This document shows positions 16,344-25,240 of a DNA stretch of 64,000 bases, piece after piece (positions within the stretch are counted from its first letter, which is position 1; each line of letters starts with the position of its first letter). Origin of the DNA: Dolichospermum flos-aquae CCAP 1403/13F (GTDB taxonomy: Bacteria > Cyanobacteriota > Cyanobacteriia > Cyanobacteriales > Nostocaceae). The stretch covers positions 248,001 through 312,000 of the forward strand of contig NZ_CP051206.1 of NCBI RefSeq assembly GCF_012516395.1, in the 5' to 3' direction. The notes under the pieces were generated by a model. The model saw only the letters and a list, made by a program, of their open reading frames with translations, searched no databases and was not told the origin of the DNA. The translations under genes and the position numbers were made by a program.

Positions 16344-18221
16344 TTAAAATAAAAGATTGGCGGCACCTTGAATTCTGGCAATGGGTTCGACAGATCTGGG
16401 TAACTTAGGTAAGCGAATAATTGTTTGCTGTGAAAATAAGCTGCTCTCAATCTCTACATCTTGAGTGTAGCGATTTTGTACCACATAACGCTGTTGAATT
16501 CCTATGGTTTTTAGAGATTCTGTTAAGCGAATATGTTCAGCTATAATTGCCGCTTCTCCCTGAATTACACCCACAAATTGGGTATGCTTTGGGTTTTTTA
16601 ATTTCTTCTGAGCTTTAACCACTTGTTGGCGCAGATTTCGCAACCGCCCAATGAAATCAACTCGACCCAAGACATTCTGATATTTCATCCATAACTTAAA
16701 TATCCAAGATAACCAATCTCCTAATGCAGTTGGCATTTCCAAAAATTGCAGAAGATGACCTGTGGGTGCTGTATCTAGAATAATCAAATCTTGCTGGTTG
16801 CTGTCTAATAAATCCATGATGGTGATTAGGGATAGCATCTCATCAATACCTGGTAAAGCTTGAGACATAATCTGCCGCCAAGCCTCTGGAAGATAGGCAA
16901 TATTTATTGTTGCGTCTGCTTCTGTTCCTTCACCACTAATCATATCCGCCAATTCCCAAAGATAATCGGCACGAAATTGATCTAATATTTTCTCAGCATT
17001 GATTTCTTGTCCACTTAAATTGGGAGCTAATAATTTTGGTTCATGTCCTAATTTTTCACCAAAAGCATCTCCCAAGGAATGAGCAGGATCTATGGAAATT
17101 ACGCGAATGTTTTTATCAGGATAACGATTAGCAAAAGCCCAGGCCATGGCTGCTGACACTGTGGTTTTACCAACTCCTCCTTTGCCACCGACAACAATCA
17201 ATTGACAGCCTTCCGCTACAAAATCAGTAAAGCTTGGTAAAATTTTAGTCGGCCATTGAATTGGTGGTGGAGAAGCGAGTTCCACTTGATCAATATTTTG
17301 AATTTGTCCTGCTAGATTATCTAATGCTAACCCACCTAAAGGTGGGAATTGCTGTTGTGGTACTATGAAAACGGGTTTATTTGGGGAAATTTTGAGGAAT
17401 TTATTGATGAAGTTTTGCTGTTCTGCATAGCGGTCTAGCTCTGTATCTGAATTTGCCAAAATTCGATTGATTATTATTCCCGCATAGGGAACATCTAAGT
17501 TTTTTAAACTTTCTATGAATCGCTCGGTTTCGGCAAAACACATAGGTTCAGAAATGGCGACAACTATACAACCTGTAAATTGATTATCCTGTAGCAGTCG
17601 TCTCCCTTCTGCTAATTGAAATTTTAGATCAGCCAAAAAGTCATCAACTTCATCAAGAGTATAGTTTTTTCTGGTCAAAGTTTCTGTGATCACCTGATGC
17701 TTTTTCTGGAATAACTCTAATGAATTTAAAATCACATCTAAGAAATCTTTCAATCGCAATAGGTTTAAGGTATGACCAGAAGGAGCCATATCAACTACTA
17801 TGCGATCTACTTTTTTTTCAGACAGTAGACGTTGGATTTCTAGTAACCCCATTAATTCATTTAAACCAGGCCAGTTCAAATCCCAAACTGGGGCTAAATC
17901 TTGTCCGTCTGCTAGACTTCCCCGCTCAACCAGTAGTTCTAAAAATTCGCTATATTTGGCCTTAAATTCTAATAGCAGTTTTTCAGCATCTAAAGCCTGA
18001 ACACTCAAATTAGGCAAATCTGTTAATGGTGAAGCATAATCTTTCACTTCTGTCAGTAATACATCTCCTAAAGAATGTGCCGGATCTGTAGAAAGTAACA
18101 AAATTGTTTCTTCTGGGAACTGTTTTGCCCAATAACGAGCAAAACTGCAAGAAGTGGTAGTTTTGCCAACTCCACCTTTGCCGCTAAACATGACCAAATT
18201 AAGTGAGTCGTACTGGTTCAT
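16344..18221 (-). CDS. Tandem ArsA/Get3-like ATPase
   Basis: A 625-residue protein made of two ArsA/TRC40/Get3 ATPase halves. Deviant Walker A motifs FSGKGGVGKTTTS (residues about 13-25) and VVGGKGGVGKTTVS (about 337-350) carry the signature Lys. Each half has LLSTDPAHSLGD or VISIDPAHSLGD and a DTAPTGHLL/DMAPSGHTL block. Such ATPases deliver tail-anchored proteins or energise metalloid export. No arsenite pump or ars gene is nearby; the gene sits between gvpW and a Cdc48-like ATPase on the same strand. A chaperone-like role in handling hydrophobic gas-vesicle proteins is an attractive inference, not shown by the sequence. Confidence 0.85.
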   Translation of the reverse strand: MNQYDSLNLVMFSGKGGVGKTTTSCSFARYWAKQFPEETILLLSTDPAHSLGDVLLTEVKDYASPLTDLPNLSVQALDAEKLLLEFKAKYSEFLELLVERGSLADGQDLAPVWDLNWPGLNELMGLLEIQRLLSEKKVDRIVVDMAPSGHTLNLLRLKDFLDVILNSLELFQKKHQVITETLTRKNYTLDEVDDFLADLKFQLAEGRRLLQDNQFTGCIVVAISEPMCFAETERFIESLKNLDVPYAGIIINRILANSDTELDRYAEQQNFINKFLKISPNKPVFIVPQQQFPPLGGLALDNLAGQIQNIDQVELASPPPIQWPTKILPSFTDFVAEGCQLIVVGGKGGVGKTTVSAAMAWAFANRYPDKNIRVISIDPAHSLGDAFGEKLGHEPKLLAPNLSGQEINAEKILDQFRADYLWELADMISGEGTEADATINIAYLPEAWRQIMSQALPGIDEMLSLITIMDLLDSNQQDLIILDTAPTGHLLQFLEMPTALGDWLSWIFKLWMKYQNVLGRVDFIGRLRNLRQQVVKAQKKLKNPKHTQFVGVIQGEAAIIAEHIRLTESLKTIGIQQRYVVQNRYTQDVEIESSLFSQQTIIRLPKLPRSVEPIARIQGAANLLF

Positions 18222-18249
18222 AATAAAGTTAAAAAATTAACGAAAAGAC

Positions 18250-18455
18250 TAAGTAGGTCGGCGGAAAAGTTTATAACTATGTAAGGAAAAGTTAAGAAGG
18301 AGTATGTTTGTTGAATTTAATACGTTTTGTACTTATCTTGCTCACGAGTTAAAAATACCCTTAAACGAGCGCCCATATTTTAATCACCTCAGTAGATTTA
18401 TTTTCCGTATTTACTTATCTTTACATAGTTTGGTTTCTTTGCGCCGACTTACTTA
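18250..18455. mobile_element. MITE-like element with AAGTAGGTCGGCG ends
   Basis: About 206 bp between the ArsA-like gene and gvpW. The left end reads TAAGTAGGTCGGCGGAAAAG, with ACTATGTAAGGAAA further in. The right end is the imperfect inverse (CGCCGACTTACTTA preceded by TTTACATAGT). The ends match over about 38 bp with mismatches. No coding capacity. Confidence 0.75.
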
Positions 18456-18466
18456 ATAAATAATCA

Positions 18467-19147
18467 TTAAATAAAGTGGTAAGGAGGAAGACAATCTCCT
18501 AAAAGTAGATCCCACCTTGGACAAGCTTTCTGCCAGGTTAAAAACTGTTCTAAAAGTAAGGTCTTATCTTGACAACTAACTAAGAGGTAAATCTGTATTT
18601 GTTCCTCTTGTTCTTGAACAACAACGGGTAATTGATTAACTTTGGTGATTAAATCAATAAGATTTTGTTTTTCTGCTGCTTGAGCAATACTAAAGTTATT
18701 TTGGTTTTGATAGCGTTGCTTTTTAGCTAAGAAATAATCCTTACCTCCCCCTTCAGATGGTACTATTTCTTCTATCATTCGTGGGATCAATTTTAAAGTA
18801 AATTCGTTTTTACCATTGATCTTTTCTAGCTTATTTTGATATTCTTTTTCATGGGATTTTAAATGGTTTAGCAGATTATTTGTAGAAGTAAAATAAGTTC
18901 CAAACCGCAAGGGTAAAACTGTAATCTGTTGAAAAAGTTCACAAATTACTCGATCATGGGATAAAGCCATTTGGATAATTTTTTCATCATTATTTTGGAA
19001 TGATTCTAAAAATATCCCCGGTTCGACAATAGCCGCAAGTTCAGTACCATTAATTAGCACTACTTGATTAGCAGCACCCTGTGGCAAAATCAAGGGAGAG
19101 CTAGGTATTTCCAAAAAAGCATAAGTGTAGAGATTTTCTAATTCCAT
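18467..19147 (-). CDS. gvpW: Gas vesicle protein GvpW (GvpL/GvpF domain)
   Basis: A 226-residue GvpL/GvpF-family protein. It opens LYTYAFLEIPSSPLILPQGA and has the conserved block VICELFQQITVLPLRFGTYF near residue 80. KNEFTLKLIPRM and a C-terminal CPRWDLLLGDCLPPYHF follow. GvpF/L-type proteins are minor assembly factors that bind nascent GvpA. ATG at 19147 follows AGGTG at good spacing; a GTG nine bases upstream is possible. It is transcribed convergently to the main cluster orientation only in respect of gvpV, which is divergent and starts 150 bp away. The name follows Anabaena flos-aquae gvp nomenclature. Confidence 0.82.
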   Translation of the reverse strand: MELENLYTYAFLEIPSSPLILPQGAANQVVLINGTELAAIVEPGIFLESFQNNDEKIIQMALSHDRVICELFQQITVLPLRFGTYFTSTNNLLNHLKSHEKEYQNKLEKINGKNEFTLKLIPRMIEEIVPSEGGGKDYFLAKKQRYQNQNNFSIAQAAEKQNLIDLITKVNQLPVVVQEQEEQIQIYLLVSCQDKTLLLEQFLTWQKACPRWDLLLGDCLPPYHFI

Positions 19148-19296
19148 ATATTTCACCTAGATAAAAATATTTGCTGTTAGGAAGTACCTAAAGTTCATAT
19201 TCATTAAAATAAGGGATAAATTTTTTTCCAGATAATTTGGGGATTTACAATTACAAAAACTTGGTTATAATGATAAAAAATATTCAGGTATTTTTC

Positions 19297-19614
19297 ATGA
19301 AAACAATTAGTAATCGCAGTATTAGCAGAGCTAAAATTAGCACAATGCCTCGGCCTAAGTCTGATGCATCAAGTCAATTGGATCTTTATAAAATGGTGAC
19401 CGAGAAACAACGTATTCAGCGAGATATGTATTCTATTAAAGAACGGATGGGTTTACTTCAACAACGCTTAGATATCCTCAATCAACAGATAGAAGCGACA
19501 GAAAAAACGATTCATAAATTGCGTCAACCTCACTCAAATACTGCTCAAAATATAGTGCGTTCAAATATTTTTGTTGAGTCGAATAATTACCAAACTTTTG
19601 AGGTTGAATATTAA
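19297..19614 (+). CDS. gvpV: Gas vesicle protein GvpV
   Basis: A 105-residue basic, helix-rich protein. A central block, PRPKSDASSQLDLYKMVTEK (residues about 18-37), is followed by a coiled coil (about 38-82) with RMGLLQQRLDILNQQIEATE. This matches cyanobacterial GvpV, a small assembly protein of undefined role. It is on the plus strand while every other gvp gene here is on the minus strand. ATG 19297 has CAGG upstream; a further in-frame TTG at 19237 and an ATG at 19345 are alternatives. It is followed directly by a strong terminator. Confidence 0.75.
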   Translation: MKTISNRSISRAKISTMPRPKSDASSQLDLYKMVTEKQRIQRDMYSIKERMGLLQQRLDILNQQIEATEKTIHKLRQPHSNTAQNIVRSNIFVESNNYQTFEVEY

Positions 19615-19667
19615 GATCTCAAATCTTGATAAATTTGGCAAAATATGAACACATTTTCCACATTTGA

Positions 19668-19687
19668 CCCGCGAAAGCGGGTTTTTT
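19668..19687 (+). terminator. Rho-independent terminator of gvpV
   Basis: Stem CCCGC/GCGGG with a GAAA tetraloop followed by six T, 54 bp after the gvpV stop. It confirms that gvpV is its own plus-strand unit. Confidence 0.9.
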
Positions 19688-19717
19688 ATGATCAACTTAA
19701 ACTTCATCTAAACATTG

Positions 19718-19871
19718 TACCAGTACAGCACGGCGTAAATAAACCAACCATTCTTAATCGCTAAAAAGTAGCCGAGACAGGCTTTTTAGGTATTTTTAAT
19801 GGACGTTCGACTGCTCTCACATCTAAATCTCAGTCGAGCCGTTGGTTGACTAACGCTATTCTGTACTAGTT
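19718..19871. mobile_element. MITE-like element between gvpV and gvpG
   Basis: Imperfect inverted ends ACCAGTACAGCACGGCGTAA and (inverse of) TTAACGCTATTCTGTACTAGT, roughly 30 bp each. Inside are two hairpins: CTAAAAAG...CTTTTTAG (19761-19789) and CGACTG...CAGTCG (about 19807-19838). No open frame. Confidence 0.55.
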
Positions 19872-19879
19872 ATATAACC

Positions 19880-19970
19880 ATCCTATTTGAATTTTACTCA
19901 ATATACTTAGATTGTAACACCGATCAGGAAAGGCTTGGACTTTCTCAATTTTTCAACAATCAAATAGGAT
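19880..19970. repeat. 91-bp inverted-repeat element
   Basis: Perfect 11-bp arms ATCCTATTTGA (19880-19890) and TCAAATAGGAT (19960-19970) enclose 69 bp of non-coding DNA. It may be a very short non-autonomous element. The rest of the gvpV-gvpG gap holds no gene. Confidence 0.6.
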
Positions 19971-20049
19971 TCCTAGAGGATAATTCCCAATTACCGTTTT
20001 CTAAGGGTTTTGAATATAAAAAGAGGTGGCTTACTTGCGCCCATCAATA

Positions 20050-20409
20050 CTAAGGTAACAAGACGAGATGTTGATCTTTATTAACTTCTGCTGTGAATTG
20101 AGGTGGATATTCAAAGTCTTCCTGTTCAGCTTCTAATTCTAAGCGTGCTTCCTCTTGTTCAGCTTCTAGTTCCAAGCGTGCTTCCTCTTCTAAGGCTTGA
20201 ATTTTTAAAAGAATCTCTTCTTCTTGAATCTCGAATTCTTCCTCACCAATTTCGCCAATATCAAAGGAAAGTTGCAAGCTTAATAATTGTTTATGCAAAT
20301 TTTCTTGGGCATCAAATTCAGTGTTAGTCCGCTCTTGGATTTGCTCTGCAATCCAGACAACTCCATTCAGAGGACCCATGATGGGCAGTAGTAACAGTTT
20401 CGTCAGCAT
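20050..20409 (-). CDS. gvpG: Gas vesicle protein GvpG
   Basis: A 119-residue protein starting MLTKLLLLPIMGPLNGVVWI, the typical GvpG N-terminus. A coiled-coil region with EEEILLKIQALEEEARLELE follows. The 11-residue unit EEARLELEAEQ occurs twice in tandem (about residues 73-94), lengthening the protein beyond the usual 80-90 residues. GvpG is an essential assembly factor in other systems. The start lies 11 bp after gvpF in the same transcription unit. Confidence 0.88.
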   Translation of the reverse strand: MLTKLLLLPIMGPLNGVVWIAEQIQERTNTEFDAQENLHKQLLSLQLSFDIGEIGEEEFEIQEEEILLKIQALEEEARLELEAEQEEARLELEAEQEDFEYPPQFTAEVNKDQHLVLLP

Positions 20410-20420
20410 CGTAATAACTC

Positions 20421-21158
20421 CTATGAATCAAGCTGGGCAAATGTGTAGGGAGCAGTAAAATTGTTGTAGCGAATACGTAAGCGATCGCCAAATTTCTGAT
20501 CAATCACTTCAACACGTTCGCTAAATTCAGATTCACTTTCCCAAGGAATCAAAAAGGCTGCATTGTAAATCATTTCTTCCGTCATAGGGTCACTGACTAC
20601 AATCTCCTGAGCGAAAGGATTTAGCTCCTGAGAGAAAACTTCAATTACAGCTTGTTTGCGGGCTAGGAGATTAATTTCAATTAATTGTCCAATTTGGATG
20701 ACTTCCTCCATACTCAACTTTTTGCCTTCCATGTTGTCGCGCTGCTGCTTCAAATCCTGATGAGACTCCATCATGGTTTGTAATTCCGCTTTAGCATCCC
20801 AGAAAATTTTAATGCTTACCTCTCTTTTGCCTGCCAATTTTTGAAACAATTGATTCAATTGATCTTTATGGGGATTAATCAATTGACTCATGATGGTTTC
20901 CCAATCTTTAACCACTAATCCAAACCGCAGGGGGAGAAGAACACGAAAACCCGCATGCATTGTTTGTTCTAAAACTTTTTCATGAGTTAACAAATTACGG
21001 CGAGAAGCCAAATATTTTTCTTGACGAGCCTCTGAATATAAGAAACAAAACTCATCAACTACTTGACTATGAACAGGTTGCTTATCCAATCCTTCAAGCT
21101 CAAGAGTTTCAGGAATTGTATTTGGAAAAATGCCGTACAAATAAAGAGGAATACTCAT
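20421..21158 (-). CDS. gvpF: Gas vesicle protein GvpF
   Basis: A 245-residue GvpL/GvpF-family protein starting MSIPLYLYGIFPNTIPETLE. It contains the signature MHAGFRVLLPLRFGLVVKDW near residues 68-87, then KREVSIKIFWD. The C-terminal half has DPMTEEMIYNAAFLIPWESE and ends with RIRYNNFTAPYTFAQL. GvpF binds GvpA and is thought to keep it unaggregated before shell insertion. ATG 21158 lies 46 bp from gvpK. Confidence 0.92.
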   Translation of the reverse strand: MSIPLYLYGIFPNTIPETLELEGLDKQPVHSQVVDEFCFLYSEARQEKYLASRRNLLTHEKVLEQTMHAGFRVLLPLRFGLVVKDWETIMSQLINPHKDQLNQLFQKLAGKREVSIKIFWDAKAELQTMMESHQDLKQQRDNMEGKKLSMEEVIQIGQLIEINLLARKQAVIEVFSQELNPFAQEIVVSDPMTEEMIYNAAFLIPWESESEFSERVEVIDQKFGDRLRIRYNNFTAPYTFAQLDS

Positions 21159-21204
21159 AAGCTGTGAATAAATTAAACCTAAATTTATGATTGATAAATT
21201 GGGA

Positions 21205-21672
21205 TTAAATTGGTTTTGATGTCAAAACTAAACGTAATTTAGCGTGAATAAGATCGATTTGAGCGATACCTAAATCTATCTCACCATCTACAACAATTCC
21301 AGTATTTAAAAGTCGATCTAATAGCTCTAATACAGAAGGACGACTACTGGGTTGACCTGGATAATAAGAACCGGAAGACGGTAAAAGAGTCCCAATCTCC
21401 CCCAAATTTATATTCAAATCTGCCGGGTCAACCTCAAACATCTCACACAAATGTAAGATTTGTTCTTCTAACTTTTGCAGACTGTCTGCTGCCCGTTCTA
21501 AGTCAGGTTCACTCAGTAAATCCTCTTCCATGCGCCGAATTACTTGAGCTTCCATCAACTGACGCACCAATTCCAATACAGTCAAAAGTAAAGGAGCTAA
21601 ACCCGCTTCATTCTTGGGTTTAGAAGCAATGGTCAGTGAATTGTTGAAGTTTTCAGCGGGAGTGCAAACCAT
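21205..21672 (-). CDS. gvpK: Gas vesicle protein GvpK
   Basis: A 155-residue protein with GLAPLLLTVLELVRQLMEAQ near residues 24-43, VIRRMEEDLLSEPDLERAAD after it and EEQILHLCEMFEVDPADLNI near 70-90. This block order defines GvpK. The C-terminal SVLELLDRLLNTGIVVDGEI region resembles the GvpA fold, as in other GvpK proteins. GvpK is required for vesicle growth. It is in the main gvp transcription unit, about 95 bp after gvpJ. Confidence 0.92.
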   Translation of the reverse strand: MVCTPAENFNNSLTIASKPKNEAGLAPLLLTVLELVRQLMEAQVIRRMEEDLLSEPDLERAADSLQKLEEQILHLCEMFEVDPADLNINLGEIGTLLPSSGSYYPGQPSSRPSVLELLDRLLNTGIVVDGEIDLGIAQIDLIHAKLRLVLTSKPI

Positions 21673-21767
21673 TTTTATGATGCAACCTAAAGTTTTAAAT
21701 GTCTTTGATGCAATTTGATTATTAAAGTTTCAGGAGTTTCAGATACTTCAAGCCTAGATAGTTTAGG

Positions 21768-22529
21768 TTAGACATCAATCGCTGGATCTACGGATGATGG
21801 AATTTCTTCACTGGTTTGAGCCTGAAAATCGAGAATTTCCACGGTTGAACCTACAGGTGATGAACTTTCTTCACTGGTTTGAGCCTGAAAATCGAGAATT
21901 TCCACGGTTGAAACCACAGGTGATGAACTTTCTTCACTGGTTTGAGCCTGGAAATCGAGAATTTCCACGGTTGAACCTACAGGTGATGAACTTTCTGCAC
22001 TGGTTTGAGCCTGGAAATCGAGAATTTCCATTGATGTATTTACATATGGTGGAGTTCCCCCACTGGATTGAGCCTGAAAATCTAGAACTTCAATTGGTGT
22101 ATCTACAGGTGATGGAATTTTTGCACTGGTTTGATACAAATCATCTTTAACATCTGCTGCTAAGGGGATTTCCTCTTTCACACTAGAAGATGTTAGTGAA
22201 TTTAGCTTTGCCTCTAGACTCTCTAGACGATGCTGAAGTTGTTGATTTTCTTCAACCAAACGTTGAGCCTTAGTGCTGAGATAAGGATCGCTTTCCCACC
22301 AATTGATGCCCATTTCCTTGGCTTTATCCACAGAGGAAATTAACAAGCGAATCCGAATATGTACAAGTTCGGTGGATGCGATAGATATAGAAATATCGCC
22401 AGCAATCACAATGCCCTTATCTAAAACCCTTTCGAGAATGTCCGCTAAAGTCGAACCTTGGGTAGATGTGTTAATAGTTCGACTTGAGTTAGTCTGAGGA
22501 CGTGTTGGCAGCATTGGGGTAGAAGTCAC
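21768..22529 (-). CDS. gvpJ: Gas vesicle protein GvpJ with repeat-rich C-terminal tail
   Basis: A 253-residue protein. Residues about 26-75 form a GvpA-like domain (LADILERVLDKGIVIAGDIS, ASTELVHIRIRLLISS). A coiled coil follows (EENQQLQHRLESLEAKLNSL, about 95-114). The C-terminal 110 residues hold five near-identical units built on xEILDFQAQTSEESSSPVGS. Typical GvpJ proteins are shorter and lack such a tail. GvpJ is a minor structural protein thought to nucleate or shape the cone ends. The GTG start at 22529 has AGGAG upstream; an ATG at 22514 is an alternative. Confidence 0.88.
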   Translation of the reverse strand: MTSTPMLPTRPQTNSSRTINTSTQGSTLADILERVLDKGIVIAGDISISIASTELVHIRIRLLISSVDKAKEMGINWWESDPYLSTKAQRLVEENQQLQHRLESLEAKLNSLTSSSVKEEIPLAADVKDDLYQTSAKIPSPVDTPIEVLDFQAQSSGGTPPYVNTSMEILDFQAQTSAESSSPVGSTVEILDFQAQTSEESSSPVVSTVEILDFQAQTSEESSSPVGSTVEILDFQAQTSEEIPSSVDPAIDV

Positions 22530-22661
22530 AAATAATTCAACTCCTGAATGGTATAGGACTCATATCTATCTGATTTTACAGACTAAAAATTCCTGCTCTA
22601 AAGAAAATAAAGCATTGATTATTAGTTGGCAAAAATTAACTTTTTTTTGCATTTGCGCTAG

Positions 22662-22860
22662 TGGTCTGTCAGGCTAAAAATTGTGATTTTGAGGGAAAAT
22701 AGAGAGCCTATAAACTATAAACCTCATCAACAAATAGAAATTTGACAGACCAATAGTAGTTTGTCAAGATAACAATGATGGGCTGTAGTGTGAGCGAAAC
22801 GCTCACGCGGGCAAGATGCCCGCACTACCAAAAACCCGTCAAAGTAAATGTGACAGACCA
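22662..22860. mobile_element. MITE-like element(s) between gvpN and gvpJ
   Basis: Inverted ends TGGTCTGTCA (22662-22671) and TGACAGACCA, the latter present twice (22743-22752 and 22851-22860). Each copy is followed by ATAG. The first pair makes a 91-bp element. The DNA between the two right ends holds a separate palindrome (22785-22828), so two elements appear nested or joined. Non-coding. Confidence 0.65.
22785..22828. repeat. Palindromic repeat GTAGTG...CACTAC
   Basis: GTAGTGTGAGCG...CCCGCACTAC with inner hairpins GAGCG/CGCTC and CGGGCAA.../...TGCCCG. This repeat form is frequent in cyanobacterial intergenic DNA. Confidence 0.65.
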
Positions 22861-23163
22861 ATAGTCTTGGACTTTTGGAAATAATTTTTAACCCTTAGGC
22901 TTTGCCCAGGTTTAAAGCCGAGCAGAGTTGAGTCTTTAACTTTTTCGATAGGTTGCTTCTCAACATTTATTGAGTTACACCTATCTGCTTAATATTATAT
23001 CAAATATTCGGCAGAAAAACTGACCAAGAAAGTGTTCATTCCGCAGCGACTAAGATTGCTAATTAAGCGATGCTCAACTTCGCTAGTTGCTCAAGTAGTG
23101 ACTCCGCCCGCATTGATCGCATCACCTCCCGGTCGGGTAGGTGAGAGGCTTCCACTTTCTAAG
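22861..23163. other. Gene-free stretch downstream of gvpN
   Basis: No coding sequence seen. The last 40 bases (CTCCCGGTCGGGTAGGTGAG then AGGCTTCC) resemble the structured right ends of IS200/IS605-type elements, but no tnpA or tnpB is present, so this is only a suggestion. Other short hairpins lie near 22905-22925. Confidence 0.35.
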
Positions 23164-24174
<1,011 letters not shown>

Positions 24175-24371
24175 TTAAAGATGGTAAAAAAGTTTATGTT
24201 TGTGCGGATATTATTGCCAAACTTGGGTTTGTATATGAAGCACGAAGCCTAGTTTAATAAGAGTATCAACGTTAATGCTAGACAGATTTTCTATGTTAAC
24301 GAATACGGAGTATAAATATAGACAACCGAAGCTTCACGCCAAGAGTCATTGTTGTTGAATTTTATTAATCG

Positions 24372-24412
24372 CCCCCTTGTCTTACCAGTCTTGCAACTGG
24401 AATATCAGGGGG
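24372..24412. terminator. Hairpin between gvpC and gvpN
   Basis: Arms CCCCC (24372-24376) and GGGGG (24408-24412) with an inner stem CCAG/CTGG. A T-rich run follows only on the plus strand. On the gvp-sense (minus) strand it is a hairpin without a strong U tract, so it is more likely an attenuator or an mRNA-stability element than a full terminator. Confidence 0.5.
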
Positions 24413-24468
24413 TTTTATTATGTAGCCCCATTGTCCAACAAATGGACTACAGGTAATGAGAGTATTTA

Positions 24469-25050
24469 TTAACCAAAGATACTCACAAACAAATCCTGAC
24501 GGAATTTCAGGAGAGATTCCTTCTGTTCCTTAGCTTGAGCAGTTCTTGCGTCGGCTGTTGCTGATAAAAACTGCTGACTTGTTTCTTGAAGTTCTTTGTG
24601 GAATGCTAACAGTTCTTGAGCTTGTTTTTCAGCTTGAGCAATTCTTGCTTGGGCTGTTGCTGATAAAAACTGCTGACTTGTTTCCCGAACTTCTTGATAA
24701 AATGCTAACAGTTCTTGCGCTTGTTTTTCAGCTTGAGCAATTCTGGCTTGGGCTGTTGCTGATAAAAACTGCTGACTTGTTTCTTGAAGTTCTTTGTGGA
24801 ATGCTAACAGTTCTTGAGCTTGTTTTTCAGCTTGAGCAATTCTGGCTTGGGCTGTTTCTGATAAAAACTGCTGACTTGTTTCCTGAAGATCCTTGTAGAA
24901 TGCTTGCAGTTCTTGAGCTTGTTTTTCAGCTTGCTCTTGTCTTTTCGCTGTCGTGACGGACAAGAATTCTCTGGTCTCAAGAGATAGTTCAGCCACTTTC
25001 TCTGCTATTGACTGATGTTCTTGCCGGATTTTTGCCATTAAAGAAATCAT
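24469..25050 (-). CDS. gvpC: Gas vesicle outer protein GvpC (five 33-residue repeats)
   Basis: A 193-residue protein beginning MISLMAKIRQEHQSIAEKVA. It contains five imperfect 33-residue repeats built on ETSQQFLSATAQARIAQAEK followed by QAQELLAFHKEL, and ends QKESLLKFRQDLFVSIFG. GvpC binds the outside of the GvpA shell along its ribs and raises collapse pressure. Length and repeat number match the well-studied Anabaena flos-aquae protein. The ATG at 25050 has GGAGA upstream; a longer frame to 25167 is non-homologous. Repeats 2 to 5 are highly similar at DNA level, so repeat number could vary by recombination. Confidence 0.95.
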   Translation of the reverse strand: MISLMAKIRQEHQSIAEKVAELSLETREFLSVTTAKRQEQAEKQAQELQAFYKDLQETSQQFLSETAQARIAQAEKQAQELLAFHKELQETSQQFLSATAQARIAQAEKQAQELLAFYQEVRETSQQFLSATAQARIAQAEKQAQELLAFHKELQETSQQFLSATADARTAQAKEQKESLLKFRQDLFVSIFG

Positions 25051-25196
25051 GAAGTTCTCCAAAAAATAGTAAATTAGCCCAGACCTAACAGAAATTGCTT
25101 CTCCAGGTACTACATTATAAGGATTCGTACTTTTTTGTAATATCCTTTGAGAAGCGTTGATTTCCAAATATCTAGATAATTAAAAAAAGCAGAACC

Positions 25197-25224
25197 AATA
25201 TCAGGATTAATTAATCCTGATATT
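25197..25224 (-). terminator. Perfect 28-bp palindrome between gvpA array and gvpC
   Basis: AATATCAGGATTAA and its exact inverse are back to back. On the gvp-sense strand the palindrome is followed within 8 bases by seven T. This fits an intrinsic terminator or attenuator that makes most transcripts stop after the gvpA genes while a minority read into gvpC. Confidence 0.7.
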
Positions 25225-25240
25225 ATGGAGCTTAATTAAA

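Noticed and set aside
16344-18221. Arsenite-efflux ATPase ArsA as a resistance gene
   Set aside because: No arsB, arsC, arsR or arsD is nearby; the tandem Get3-like form and gvp context make a chaperone-like role equally or more likely.
21794-22150. Plus-strand repeat protein (MNFLHWFEPENREFPRL units)
   Set aside because: Antisense shadow of the GvpJ repeat tail.
24546-24956. Open frame on the plus strand with leucine-rich repeats
   Set aside because: It is exactly antisense to the 33-residue repeats of gvpC, whose periodicity keeps the opposite strand open.
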